Shown piece after piece: positions 34,274-46,412 of a DNA stretch of 64,000 nt. The notes beneath the pieces are model-generated. The model had not been told where the DNA came from. It worked only from the letters and a program-made list of their open reading frames with translations, and ran no database searches. The translations under genes and the position numbers were made by a program. Where the stretch lies: assembly GCF_007565055.1 (NCBI RefSeq), contig NC_044554.1, positions 137,701,463-137,765,462 on the forward strand, written 5' to 3'. Origin of the DNA: Rhinopithecus roxellana. Taxonomy: Eukaryota > Chordata > Mammalia > Primates > Cercopithecidae. Within the stretch, counting starts at the first letter, position 1, and every line of letters begins with the position of its first letter.

Positions 34274-36830
34274 GAAAAACAAATAAAAGGGAGATCCCAT
34301 AGATTTAACTGAGGAGAAAGGAAAAGGGTGACATGATTTTAAGAAGAGGTTTTTAATGTATAATCTAGTACAAATCAATAATTTTCCAGAAATAGGATTA
34401 TCTAGGCCAGCCTTCTCAAATGCCAGTTGAATTTTCTGAACCTTTCTCTCAATGTCCACAAGGCAACTAGCAAATGGGAGGTATTATTAGATACTGCCAA
34501 TTAAATAAGAGTTAAAATGTGTTCATTTTTATATAAATAATTGAACAAAAATTGGAAATTCACAGAATTGTGAACCAGATGAATACAAACTATGAATCTA
34601 TGATTAAGATACTCAGAACTGTCTGTCTTTCATGAGTCAATTTTGGAAGTGCTTTCTGTAGAAGAGTGACTCAGGGAGAAAATAGCAGTACAGAGAATAG
34701 AGCAAATACCCACTATGAGGCATAAGTTGAGGAAAAGTAGGTCATGCTTTCATACTTAGCTTAGCAATCTAAGGAAAGTATATATAGAAATCTACAAAGT
34801 ATGCATCTGATAATCTATTAAATAATTTGTTCTGCCATTTCATAGGAGGGAGCTTTCACTTTTCAGGCTAATCCTTTTTCTTATATATATATATGTATTT
34901 TAAAAACTCCATCACCCACTCCTCTCATGGGTAAAATACTTAAATGTTGAGCATATCTTATTAGCATTTGATTTATATATCACAAATATGTGTCTTTTGC
35001 TGAATTATCACTGTTGGTCTGGTAGGTTTGTCTTATTACTTGCCACATATTTAAAAGGTCCTCTTCAATTAGATCACGTTAACCTCAAAACAGGAAAGAT
35101 GACATTGAGGAGTCTGGGGATGTCACTCCTTCAGCAAATGACTTTAGCATAAAAATTAGATGACAGAGGGATTCTTTACAAATCTCAATATTTGAAGAAA
35201 AAGTATGTTCTGGGTTGCTTCTGTTATAAGAGATTAAAATGGGAAAGTGAAGTTCTGAACAAGGATTTATTATGGAACACAGGAATCATGAGATGACTCC
35301 TACACCTCTCAGTCACTATGAACAAAGGTTTAAAGCAGAGTTTTTCAAAGAATGAAGGGATGGGGAAGCATTATCTTTCAACCCCAAATCAATGAAGAAG
35401 AGCTGTGGGGAGTGAGGGGAATCTCCTGGGCGGGTGTTAGAACTTAACCTAGAAAATACACAGAAACTAGGCATGTGGCTATTTTTCTAATGAAAAGCGC
35501 AGGAGAGACTATCCCCACATGGGGATCAGCAGGTACTCAGAGTTTTAAGGAACAAGAATGCATCAGAATTTTTCACGACCAGGTGCAGGTCACACGAAGG
35601 AGCAAGTATGGGGTTACATAAGTTCCTTTCCATGAAAACCACGGGAGGACGTGTGAAGACCTCAGCAAAAGAAGAAATAACTTACCAGTCAGAATGAAGA
35701 TCCAGCAGGGAACTGCAGGTAAGAGATCCTCAGTGACCGGTGTTTCTGGAATAACAGGGAGAGCACTCTATAAGAAATACATATGAGGATAGATAGCTTT
35801 AACTCCTGCCAGATAAAGCAAACCCAGGGGCAGTACCAGCTATCCTTTCAGCAAAAACATTCTTCTTCTCCCTCTCTTCTGCTCTAACCCCTGTGCTGGC
35901 AAGAACAGAGGAGTGAGATAGGGAAGGAGAAAAGAAATGAATCACTTTCCTTTCTCCAACTGTAGGCATTCAGTCTATTCAGCAGGCCCAAACTCATGGA
36001 GCAAAGAGTCCTCAACTTCAAATTGGGCTCACAGTTTTTATTGTTATGTGAAATTTGAAAATATAACCATTAAAATAAAACTTGTTTGGCCAAAGGATTA
36101 AGAGGCTTGCTTTAGTTTAAGATCAGGAGAAGAAGTAGGATATTGATTAAATGTATACAACAGGGAAAACAAAAATAAGTTATAATACTATTATTAGTAT
36201 ATCCTAGATCACACTTGTTCTTACATTTAAAACTTACATTTCAACAGATAAAACTAAAGAAGGTGAGTAGAAATTTTAAGACAATAGATTTTGGCTTGTG
36301 AATAGATATTACTAGGATATTACAGCTTTGTGATCCTGGTTTTCAGGTGAAACCCAGTATCAGAACTAGCCAGATTCCTTTACAACCCTACTCCAGTCAC
36401 CAACCATATCCATCTCAAATAATTCCAGATCACCTGTCCCTCTTTACAAATCACCGTATATGCCTAGAATTTGTCAGTTTCTTTTAAAACATTTTATCGA
36501 GAATAATGACATAACTGGATTTTAGCTATACTTCACTCAGTATGTACTTACCTGCATCTACTATTCTAATAAACATTTGAATAATTTCTTTTTTGGTATT
36601 ATAGGTGTGTATATTCTTCCCCGAACTTAGGTTTCTGACATAACTCATACCGGTTATCCATACAACAGCCTTTTCAATTCTCTGCATAGGATCTTAATAA
36701 CTGTCGGATCTCATTTCTATCCATATGAAAGAGGAGTATGCCCTTTATTCAAAGTAAACATTAAGATAGGCTGATAGACTGAGTCCAAGACTTCATTCTT
36801 TTCCACGGTAATAAATAGATCCCAGTCCAA
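34274..36830. other. No recognisable feature
   Basis: About 2.5 kb with no repeat family recognised. It includes an alternating AT tract near 34884-34896. Composition is slightly richer in G around 35340-35720 than in its surroundings. It may be single-copy DNA. Confidence 0.5.
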
Positions 36831-36835
36831 AGATT

Positions 36836-36860
36836 TTTTGTTTTGTTTTGTTTTGTTTTA
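36836..36860. repeat. TTTTG microsatellite
   Basis: Tandem ttttg units (about four) at the edge of an inverted L1 piece, probably its decayed poly-A tail read in reverse. Confidence 0.8.
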
Positions 36861-37345
36861 GCTAATAAGCTTTATCTTTAAAACAGTTCTAGGTTGATGG
36901 AAAAATTGAGTGGAAAGTTCAGAGTTCCCATTACTCCCTCAACTTCACTCCCTCTACTTCTCTATCACAGTCTCCTATGTATTAGTGTGGTACATCTTGC
37001 ATTACTGGTACATTTATTACAACTAATGAGCCAATACTGAGACAATGTTATTAACTGAAGTTCATTCATTTTGTTTTACAGTTCTATGTGTTTGTATAAA
37101 TTCAGAATGTCCTGTATCCACCATGAAAGTATCATACAGAATAGTTTCACTGTCGTAAAATATCACCTGTGCTTTTCCATTCATCCTGCCCCTTCCAACT
37201 TCCTAGCAACCACGGATCTTTTTATTATAAGTTTTGCCATTTGCATAATGTCATATTGTTATATATGTATGGCTACATACAATATGCAGCCTTTTCAGAC
37301 AGGCTTCCTTCACTTAGCAACATGCATTAAAGATTACTTCATAAA
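36861..37345 (-). mobile_element. L1ME/L1MC-type LINE fragment, reverse
   Basis: Reverse-oriented L1 3' region is recognised from cttcctagcaaccacggatc, ttgccatttgcataatgtca and ggcttccttcacttagcaac in order. The 97-codon frame 37071-37364 is antisense LINE sequence. Confidence 0.65.
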
Positions 37346-37689
37346 AACTGTACTAAGAAAATGATAGACTAAAAATAGTTTTTATTTAAATAAGCACCAC
37401 ATTAAAAAGTTCAAAATAGAAACCATGGCTAATTGGCAGAAAACAATTCAAAACTATTCTTCTAAAGAAAAAAGTCTAATAATAAGAATAAGCAGGAAAT
37501 AAAAGACTGATTTAGATGATACATACATTATATTAAACTTTATAATAAAATAGCAAATTATTTAAGTCAGATTCAAAGTAGTATATGCTAATTTAGACTG
37601 AAGATGTCAAGATTCAGAAAGATCGTAATGAATGTCTTTTGAATTAGGTATGAAAATGATGGAATCATTTATCATAAAAAGGAAGAATT
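37346..37689. other. No recognisable feature
   Basis: AT-rich sequence between two L1 pieces; it may be LINE sequence too decayed to place. Confidence 0.45.
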
Positions 37690-37887
37690 AGCAACGAAAA
37701 TCTCCTGAAAGTTAAGAAAATGAAAAGACAAACCCAGATTGGGAAAAAATATTTGCCAAACACATATCTGAAAAAAGAACAGATATTCAAAATATCAAAG
37801 AACTCTTAAAATTCAACAATAAGGAAAAAACCCATTTAAACAGTAGGCAGGAAATATGAACAGATACTTAAACAAAGAAGATGTACA
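37690..37887 (+). mobile_element. L1M (L1MC-like) ORF2 fragment, left of an L1PA insertion
   Basis: aaaaatatttgccaaacaca, then aagaactcttaaaattcaac, then cagatacttaaacaaagaag follow the ORF2 C-terminal region of an old L1M. The element resumes at about 38930. Confidence 0.75.
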
Positions 37888-38730
37888 GAAACTAAAGAGC
37901 TTCTGCACAGCAAAAGAAACTACCATCAGAGTGAGCAGGCAACCTACAGAATGGGAGAAAATTTTTGCAATCTACTCATCTGACAAAAGGCTAATATCCA
38001 AAACCTACAAAGAACTCAAACAAATTTACAAGAAAAAAACAAAGAACCCCATCAAAAAGTGGGCAAAGGATATGAACAGACATTTCTCAAAAGAAGACAT
38101 TCATACAGCCAACAGACACATGAAAAAATGCTCATCATCACTCGCCATCAGAGACATGCAAATTAAAACCACAATGAGATACTGTCTCACACCAGTTAGA
38201 ATGGCAATCATTAAAAAGTCAGGAAACAACAGGTGCTGGAGAGGATGTGGAGAAATAGGAACACTTTTACACTGTTGGTGGGATTGTAAACTAGTTCAAC
38301 CATTATGGAAAACAGTATGGCGATTCCTCAAGGATCTAGAACTAGAAGTACCATATGACCCAGCCATCCCATTACTGGGGATATACCCAAATGATTATAA
38401 ATCATGCTGCTATAAAGACACATGCACACGTATGTTCATTGCGGCACTATTCACAATAGCAAAGACTCGGAATCAACCCAAATGTCCATGAGTGACAGAC
38501 TGGATTAAGAGAATGTGGCACATATACACCATGGAATACTATGCAGCCATAAAAAAACGATGAGTTTGTGTCCTTTGTAGGGACATGGATGCAGCTGGAA
38601 ACCATCATTCTCAGCAAACTATGGCAAGAACAGAAAACCAAACACTGCATGTTCTCACTCATAGGTGGGAACTGAACAATGAGATCACTTGGACTCGGGA
38701 AGGGGAACATCACACACGGGGGACTATCAT

Positions 38731-38759
38731 GGGGAGGGGGGAGGGGGAAGGGGGGAGGG
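38731..38759 (+). repeat. G-rich tract of L1 3' UTR (G-quadruplex-prone)
   Basis: Several runs of four to six G residues separated by A, in the known position of the L1PA 3' UTR polypurine tract. It can in principle form a G-quadruplex. Confidence 0.85.
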
Positions 38760-38788
38760 CTTGCATTGGGAGTTATACTTGATGTAAA

Positions 38789-38824
38789 TGACGAGTTGAT
38801 GGGTGCTGACGAGTTGATGGGTGC
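38789..38824 (+). repeat. 18-bp tandem duplication in L1PA 3' UTR
   Basis: tgacgagttgatgggtgc occurs twice head to tail (38789-38806 and 38807-38824). Normal L1PA has one copy. Confidence 0.95.
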
Positions 38825-38925
38825 AGCACACCAACATGACACGAGTATACACATGTAACAAACCTGCACGTTATGCACATGTACCCTAGAACTTAAAGTA
38901 TAATTATAATAAAAAAAAAGAAAGA

Positions 38926-39815
38926 TGCTCAACATCATATGTCATTAAGGAGGTATAAATAAAACAATGAGATGCCACTACACACCTATTAGAATGACCA
39001 AAATACAAAACAGTTACAACACCAAATGCTGGCGAGGATATGGTACAACAGGAGCTCCCACTCATTGCTGATGGTGATGCAAAATGTTACAGTCACTCTC
39101 GAAAAGAGTTTGGCAGTGTCTTATAAAACCAAACGTATTCTGTGGGATCATATGATCAATAATGCTTGTTGGTATTTGCCCAAAGGAGTTAAAACTTATG
39201 TCCACATAGTAAGATTTGTTATTATCAAAACTTGGAAGCAACCAAAGTGTTATTTAATAAATGAATGAACAAACAAACTGTGGTACTTTCATACAATGAA
39301 ATATTATTTAGCAAGAAAAAGAAATGAACTGTCAAGCCATAAGAAGACATGGAGAAACTTTCAAAGCACATTTCTAAGTGAAAGAAGCCAATATGAAAAA
39401 GCCACATAGTATATAATTTCAACTCTGTGAGATTGTGGAAAAGGCACAACCATAGAGACAGTACAAAGAACAGAGGCCATCAGGATCTCAGGAGAAGGAA
39501 GGGAGGAAGGAATTAACAGGTAGAGCATGTGGGATTTTTAAGGCAGTGAAACCATTCTGTATTACACTGTAATTGTCAATATATGCCATCATACATTTGT
39601 CCAAACCTATAGAATGTAAAACAGAGTGAAAGCTAATGTAAACTATGGGATTTAGTTAATAAAAATGTGTCAGTATTCATTTATCAATTATAAAAAATGT
39701 ATCACACCAATGCAAGATGTTTATAACAGGGGAAACTGTGCAAGGGAAAGGGGGATATATGGGATTCTCTCTGTATTCTGTGAACCTAAATTGCTCCAGA
39801 AATATAGTCTATTTT
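38926..39815 (+). mobile_element. L1M (L1MC-like) LINE, continuation and 3' end
   Basis: gatgctcaacatcatatgtc resumes the L1M ORF2 C-terminus. It runs into a 3' UTR with gggggatatatgggattctc and tgtgaacctaaattgctcca, typical of L1MC-type ends. Confidence 0.8.
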
Positions 39816-40769
39816 TTTTTTCAATCTCTTGAAAAGCATACAGCTAAAATTTGTTTAAGAAGATAGTACCAATCATGAAAGAAGGTGGTAGGGAGAGAGA
39901 AAAAAAGAGGAAATTAATGGTATTTTAGAAAGGATGATGAGAATGAGTGGAAATATTTACAACGTGGTCATATGCACCCACAGATGGATGTTTCTGGAGA
40001 TGTGGTGGTCCATTGTGCCACTGCAGAGAGAGTTCCAAGACTCATGGTGAAGAAGCTTCCACGAGTGATAGTTTGGGCTCTTAGTGAAGTCACAATCAGT
40101 CCTTAAGGATACTTTCTCTTTATGTCTAGCTAAAAAAAATTATAGAAATTCCCTAATATTTGAGTATTTATTTTCTAAACCCCTAAATTTATAAGATAGG
40201 ATAGAAAAAACAAAACTCATCACTGCCCAAAAATATTCAGAAGTGAATTGACCACTTATAAAACCTGTTACTAGGTTTTTCTCATTAATATTAGCTACCC
40301 ACCTTCACTGCTCAATTTCTTTACTGTTAAATCCCTCATGATTGCCAACTGGAGCACTGAAGATATCATGTGAATGAAATTCAAATCAAGTACAGAGTGA
40401 AATAGAAAATGTAGTGAACTACTAAAAATAATATTGGAAGATAGAATTAGAAACTCATAGACAAATGGAAATGCATCAGAGTCAAATAAATTAAAAACTA
40501 AAGAAAAGAATAATATACCTAGCTAAGCTTCAGAAAAGATCAATTTAAATATCAAAGCATTAATAAAGATAGCTGGTAAAAATGGGTAGTACCTCATGTC
40601 AGATGTTTTTAAAAGGAATTATCTTAGAGACTATGCTGCAGGACTCAAACATAAAGTGAAAGGAGCAGATCATACTGTTCTGTCATTTTGTTTGGGGAAA
40701 TTATAGAAAATAACCTAAGCTGTAAATAATAAAAAATAAATAACTCCATAATTTTTATTTTTCTTTCCT
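39816..40769. other. No recognisable feature
   Basis: AT-rich sequence; no family identified. Confidence 0.5.
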
Positions 40770-41287
40770 TACAACTCTTACTTTAGTTTCAAGAGGTACA
40801 CATGCAGCTCTGTTACATGGATAAATTGTTTGTTGTGAATGTTCGGTGTACAGACAATTTTGTCACCCAGGTAATCAGCATAACACCCAATAGGTAGTTT
40901 TTCAATCCTCACCTTCCTCCCACACTCAACCTTTAAGTGGGCCCCAATGTCCATCGTTCTTTTCTTTGCGTCCATGTGTACTCAGTGTTTAGCTCCCACT
41001 TACAAGTAGAATATGTTGTATTTTGTTTTCTGTTCCTGCATTAATTTTTATAGTATTATGTCCTCCAGTTTCATCCATGTTGCTGCAAAGGCCATGATCA
41101 CGTTTTTGTTTATAGTTAAGTAGTACTCCATGTTGTATATGTACCACATTTATTTTATTCAGTCCACTGTTGATGAGTACCTCGGTTGACTCCATGTCTT
41201 TGCTATTGAGAATAGTGCTGCAATGCATATACTTGTGCATTTGTCTTTATGGTAGAACAAATTATATTACTTTGGGTATATACTCAG
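40770..41287 (-). mobile_element. L1 (L1PB/L1MA-grade), reverse, 3' part
   Basis: Reverse L1 3' UTR and ORF2 end, from gtttcaagaggtacacatgc and ttgtcacccaggtaatcagc to attactttgggtatatactc. It continues after the LTR at 41288-41734. Frames 40778-40975 and 40989-41240 (minus) are its remnants. Confidence 0.85.
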
Positions 41288-41734
41288 TGATACAGTTTGA
41301 CTCTGTGTTCTCACTCAAATCTCATGTTGAATTGTAATCCCCAGTGTTGGGGGATGGACCTGGTGGGAGGTGATTGAATTATGGGAGAGGATTTCCCCCT
41401 TGCTGTTCTCATGATAGTGAGTTCTCACAAGATCTGGTTGTTTAAAAGTGTGTAGCATTTCCCCCTTTGCTCTGTTCCTCCCGCTCTGCTATGTGAAGAA
41501 GATGTTTATTTCCCCTTCATCTTTCTGCGGTGATTGGAAGTTTCCTGAGGCCTCACCAACCATGCTTCTCGTACATCCTGTGGAACTGTGAGTCAATTAA
41601 ATCTCCTTTCTTCATAAATTACCCAGTCTCAGGTAGTTCTTTATAGCAGTGCAAAAATGGACTAATATAGAAAATCATATCAGAAGTGGGGTATTACTAT
41701 AAAGGTACCTGAAAATGTGGAAGGGACTTTGGAA
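41288..41734 (+). mobile_element. MST/THE1-type MaLR LTR with a short internal stub
   Basis: It opens tgatacagtttgactctg and has gggatggacctggtgggagg and catgatagtgagttctcaca. It closes with taaattacccagtctcaggt and ggactaatatag near 41670, a typical MSTA/THE1 LTR of about 380 bases. The next 65 bases (tatcagaagtggggtattac onward) look like the start of the internal region. It interrupts the reverse L1. Confidence 0.85.
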
Positions 41735-43115
41735 TGATGAGTGATAGTGAACATTTTTCACATGCATGTTGGTTGCATGTATGATTTCTTTTCAGAATTG
41801 TCTGTTCATGCCATCTACCTATTTTTAATGGGATTGTTTTTTGCTTGTTGATTTGCTTGAATTCCTTGTAGATTCTGGATATTAAATTTTGTTGAATGTA
41901 CAGCTGGCAAATATTGTCTCCCATTCTACCGGGTACCTGTTTACTCTGTTGTTAGTTTCTTTTTCTGTATAGAAGCTCTTTAGTTTAGTTAGGTCTCATC
42001 TGTTAATTTTCATTTTTGTTACAATTGCTTTTGGAGTCTTCATCATGAAGTCTTTGCCTGGGTCCATGTCTAGAATGGTATTTCCTAGATTTTCTTCTAG
42101 GGTATTCATAATTATAGGTTTTACAGTTAAATCTTTAATCCATCTTGAGTTGAATTTTGTGTATGGTGAAAAGCAGGGGTCCAGTTTCCATTTTCTGCAT
42201 ATGACTAGTCAATTATCCCAACGCTGTTTACTGAATAGGGAGTCCTTTCCCCATTTCTTGTTTTTGTTGACTTTGTTGAATATCAGATGGTTGTACATGT
42301 GTGGCTTTATTTCTGGGTTTTCTAATCTCTTCCATTTGTATGTTTTTGTATCAGTGCCATGTTATTTTAGTTGCTGTTACCTTATAGTATAGTTTGAAGT
42401 TGGGTAGTATAATGACTCCAGCTTTGTTCTTTTTACATAGGATCACTTTGGTTATTTGGGTTTTTTTTTTTTTTTTTTTTTTTTTTGGTTACAAATGGAT
42501 TTTAGAATTTTTTTTTCTAATACTGTGAAAAAATGTCATTGGTAGTTTGATATGAACAACCTTCACTCTGTGGATTGCTTTAGGCAGTATGGTCATTCTA
42601 ACAATATTGATTCTTCCTATTCATGATCATGGAATGTTTTCCCATTTGTCTATGTCATCTCTGATTTCTTTCAACAATATTTTGTAATTCTCATTATAGA
42701 GATCTTTCACCTCCCTAGTGAGCTGTATTCCTAGGTGTACTCCTATTTTATTCTTTTTGTGGCTACTGTGAATGAAATTGTGTTCTTGGCTTGGCTCTCA
42801 GCTTGGATGTTATTGGTATATAGAAATGCTATTGATTTCTATACAATGGTTTTGTATCCTGAAACTTTGCTGAAGTTGTTTATCAGATCTAGGAGCCTGT
42901 GGGCAGAGACTACGGGGTTTTCTAGGTATAGTATCATAATATCTGTGAAGAGTTAAGGTTTGACTTCTTTCTTCCTATTTGGATGGCTTTTATATAATAT
43001 CTTGCCTTTTATATAATATCTTGCCTTATTGCTCTGGCTAGGACTTTCAGTACCATGTTGAATAGGAGTGGTGAAAATTGTCATTGTTGCCTTGTTCCCG
43101 TTTCTCAAAGGGAAT
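41735..43115 (-). mobile_element. L1 (L1PB/L1MA-grade), reverse, ORF2 part
   Basis: Antisense ORF2 is continuous from gaacatttttcacatgcatg to about 43115. Examples are tgtctcccattctaccgggt, aatccatcttgagttgaatt and tgctattgatttctatacaa. A pure T tract (about 42461-42487) and a 20-bp direct duplication near 42988-43024 are local additions. Plus-strand frames here (42045-42392, 42735-42956) are antisense LINE frames. Confidence 0.85.
42461..42487. repeat. Long T homopolymer inside reverse L1
   Basis: An uninterrupted T run of about 27 within antisense ORF2, where only a short T run is normal. Confidence 0.9.
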
Positions 43116-43590
43116 GCTTTGAAGTGTGAGCAGTAACTCACACTTCAATCCTAACACTTCAAGAGGCCCAGGCAGGAGATTACATGAGCCCAAGAGTTTG
43201 AGACCAGCCTGGGCAATAAAATGAAACCTGATCTCTATGGAATAATATAAAAATTAGTCAGGCATGGTGGTGTGCACCTGTAGACCCAGCTTAAAAAAAA
43301 GAAAAAGAAAAAAAAAAAAAACTATGGCAGAAAACAATTAAACCTAGCCTAGCAACATAGCCAGACTCTGACTCTACACAAAACAGAAAAAATTACCCAG
43401 GCATAGCGGTTTTGCCTGTTTTCCCAGCCTCAGGGGACTGAAGTGGGAGGATTACTTGAGCGTGAGAGGTTAAGGCTGCAATGAGCCATGATCACACCAC
43501 TGCACTCCAGCCTGGGTGGCAGAACAAGACTTTGTCTCAAAAAGAAAAAAAGAAGAAAGAAGAGAAAAGAAAAGAGAAAAGAAAATTTAA
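43116..43590 (+). mobile_element. Old AluJ-like element with long A-rich linker
   Basis: The left monomer remnant (ttgagaccagcctgggcaat; caggcatggtggtgtgcacc) ends in an A-rich linker at about 43292-43320. A right monomer follows, ending ctgcactccagcctgggtgg and an A/G-rich tail to about 43590. It is strongly diverged, and the first monomer's 5' end is scrambled by a short palindrome (gtgtgagcagtaactcacac, about 43126-43145). Confidence 0.8.
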
Positions 43591-46184
43591 AGACATTATC
43601 AAGGAGGCAAAATTTATTCTGACCCTTTAGAGAGGTTTAAAATAGCCAGATAAGGGAGTAGATAATCTTCCAAACAGAATTAATAACATAAGAAGTAAAA
43701 AGGTAAAAATGAATATTGGCAGTTTCTAAGAGCAAAGGGATAAAGGCCTAACAGGGATGGAATTGTATTAAGCAGCAAGGTATACAAAGATAGAGAGGGA
43801 GAAATAAATAAGTTGAGAGTTTTTACTATATTATTCATTTGCTAAATCCCTAGTTTAAAATGATGACGTCACATAACAAGTGTATTTCCAATTAGCAACG
43901 TGTAAGGAACTGCTTGAAGAAACACAATTAATGATGTTCATCTGCCCCTGAAATAACTTATTTCTGTGTCTGTCATATTTCCCAGCACAGAATCTTATTG
44001 AACCTCACCTCGTAAAATTCTATAGAGGTTCTTTTTTATTTAAGAGATGAATGCTTTGTACACCATTCTCACCTGTATTTAATCTAAGAATTTTGATTTG
44101 TATTTTACTCCCCGTCCTGAATGATAGAAACCTTTAACTCCCCATTCTCTATTCTACACAGTTTCCAGCTTGAAGACACCGCTCTGCCAGAAGAGATATT
44201 ACTCCTTTCTGTTTCCTGCTTCCTGTTTTTCCACAGTATACTACAAAAGCAGAAAATAAGAAAAATTAAAAGGCAACTCTGGGCATATCTGTGATGAGAG
44301 TATGAATTGTTCTTACTGGTTTTATCCATTCTTGTCAGCTTACACTTTTAGAGACTAAAAAATAATCCCTCTAATGCCTGAGTTTTTTTACTTTCTTGGC
44401 AGAAAGTGGGTTTAAAATGCACATATAATAACACAACTGTCTTTACAACTCCCCAGATATCTGCAGTTATCTTAAATATTGATTCAAAGGGTATTGCTTA
44501 AATATTGCTTAAGGATAAAAATATCCCTAAATATTGCTAGTTTAGCAAGATGATAACTCCCAAAATATTTCAAAAGAATATTGTATTCCCATGGAAACTG
44601 TAATATTTTCTAAAATCTTAAACATAGCATTTTAATGATTTTTAGTTTAAATTTAAAGGGGTTTCATGATCATTATTAATATTTGGCACAGCTGTAAGTA
44701 GGGCCCATACGTATTTTTCCTTTTCAAACAGTAATGTACATTCCAATAAATGCTTGATTTTATAATATATTCTACCTCATTCAAAAATATCCATAGGCAA
44801 CTTAAAATACTTTGTGCCTTAAAATAAGATTTGTTTGTGAATATTTAATATATTCCATAGATGTTGCTGCATTATTCAGAACTCAGCTCTCACACACTGG
44901 ATATCCCACAAATGTTGAGTGACTTGGCATGAACTTCTAACCCTGCAGTTGTCCCCAGTCACGAGGATGAAAGCCTTAATAATTGCTTATTCAGAATTGA
45001 TTTGTAGCCCAGAAACACATTCCCTTTCATTTTATGTGGAACTTTTCTCTAATGTTCTAAAAAACTGTAATAAAATGTGGACTTGCATATTTGAAAAATA
45101 AAACTATTTTGTCATTCTTATTAAGAGACATAAAAGGCTGTGTGTCACAGTTTGATTTGGGAATTGGTTTGTTGAAATTTACTTTAAGGGCAAATGTCTT
45201 TGAAATCACCATGCTCACTTTTATTTTCCCCACATTAAGAGATCCTGGAAAGTCTCTACATTTGTGAAAATTGCCACTGGGAAACTCACCAATGTATTTA
45301 TCCTCTAATAAGAAATGACTGACCTTTCTGTTTGGATCTTGCCAGGACAAGATATGGTTAGGTATATCCGGAACTGATAAATTCTGACTCTGAGTTTCTA
45401 CAACCAAAGCAAAACTGAAGACTAAGGCAGTTTTTTATGATGTTTGAGCTAATTAAACAATAAGATTCTTCTGTAGTACAATTGAAAAGTACATAATTAC
45501 TGCAATCATATTTCTCTTCACTCCTTGCCAGCTCCTGTTTGAAGCATTATTTGAACTATGAGAAACATTATGTGAATTATACTTACGCAAATCATCAGAA
45601 ATGTATAATCTTCAAGCCATTTTAAACAGGGAGTCTAGTTGAGTAATTTATGCCATGTCACACAGCTATTAAGTAGCAATAATTTTGCTACTACCTAATT
45701 CTGTCAATAATCTCAACTACTACACTAAAAGCTTCCACATTGGTTAAAAATATATTTGACTATCCTTTGCTGGTTCAGAGATTTATCTTCATTAAAGGAA
45801 TTATCAAAAAGTGTGAAAACAAGTGGTTTTAATGTATATAGTGATAGCTGATCTATTTTGGTCACTGATTAAGACTTTTAAACATTGTGTTTAAGTATGT
45901 AGGTAGAACAGGCTATGAAATTCCCTCTAATTATAGCATGGCTCTTTAGTGTAAAGAGAAATCCCGTAAGTGCTTCTGCTGTCTTGTATCAAAATATTAC
46001 TATTTCTCTCTCTCTCTGTCATGCACACATACGCACACAAACACATACACACACAATTTAGTTTTGGAGAAGTCAGATTCATATCTATAGGACCTAGGGG
46101 AAAAATTTAAAGGAAGAAGAGAATGCAACACAAGATAGTAATTTGAAAAGCAGGACAGAAAGGAAGGAAAACTAGCTGGTAGTT
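43591..46184. other. No recognisable feature; TC and CA microsatellites
   Basis: About 2.6 kb with no family recognised. Adjacent (tc)n and (ca)n tracts lie at about 46005-46055. Frame 45057-45407 (minus, 116 codons) has no known domain. Confidence 0.5.
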
Positions 46185-46412
46185 AACATTTGTTGATGAT
46201 TTCTACGTACTGGCCAAAATTCTAAGTGCTTTACATGTTTTAAATAATTCAATTATCTCAGCAACCCTTTGAAAAAGGTACAAACCTTATGTTACTTTAC
46301 TTAAAAGCTGAGCCTCAGGGAGTATAACTAATATCCAAAATCATATATCTAGGAAATTGTGGAGCCAAGGTTTGCATACAGTCAGTCTGGATCCAAAGTC
46401 TACATTCTTCAC
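46185..46412 (-). mobile_element. MIR SINE, reverse
   Basis: tctaagtgctttacatgttt, then caattatctcagcaaccctt, then gagcctcagggagtataact, then a decayed gtggagccaaggtttgcata match reverse MIR in order. Confidence 0.7.

Larger units (their letters stand above)
37888..38925 (+). mobile_element. 5'-truncated young L1PA, ORF2 C-terminus and 3' UTR
   Basis: From aaactaaagagcttctgcac to the poly-A near 38925, with low divergence. Frame 37856-38491 (211 codons) is the ORF2 C-terminal part. It includes the Cys/His-rich segment CWRGCGEIGTLLHCWWDCKL (residues 128-147). Its first dozen codons are from the underlying L1M, fused in frame. A stop follows KCP, earlier than in complete ORF2. The 3' UTR carries a G-rich tract (38731-38759) and an 18-bp tandem duplication (38789-38824). 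The element is a retroposed fragment, not an active LINE. Confidence 0.9.

Noticed and set aside
37856..38491. 211-codon open frame as a possible gene
   Set aside because: It is the ORF2 C-terminal part of a 5'-truncated L1PA with a dozen codons from an older L1 in front.
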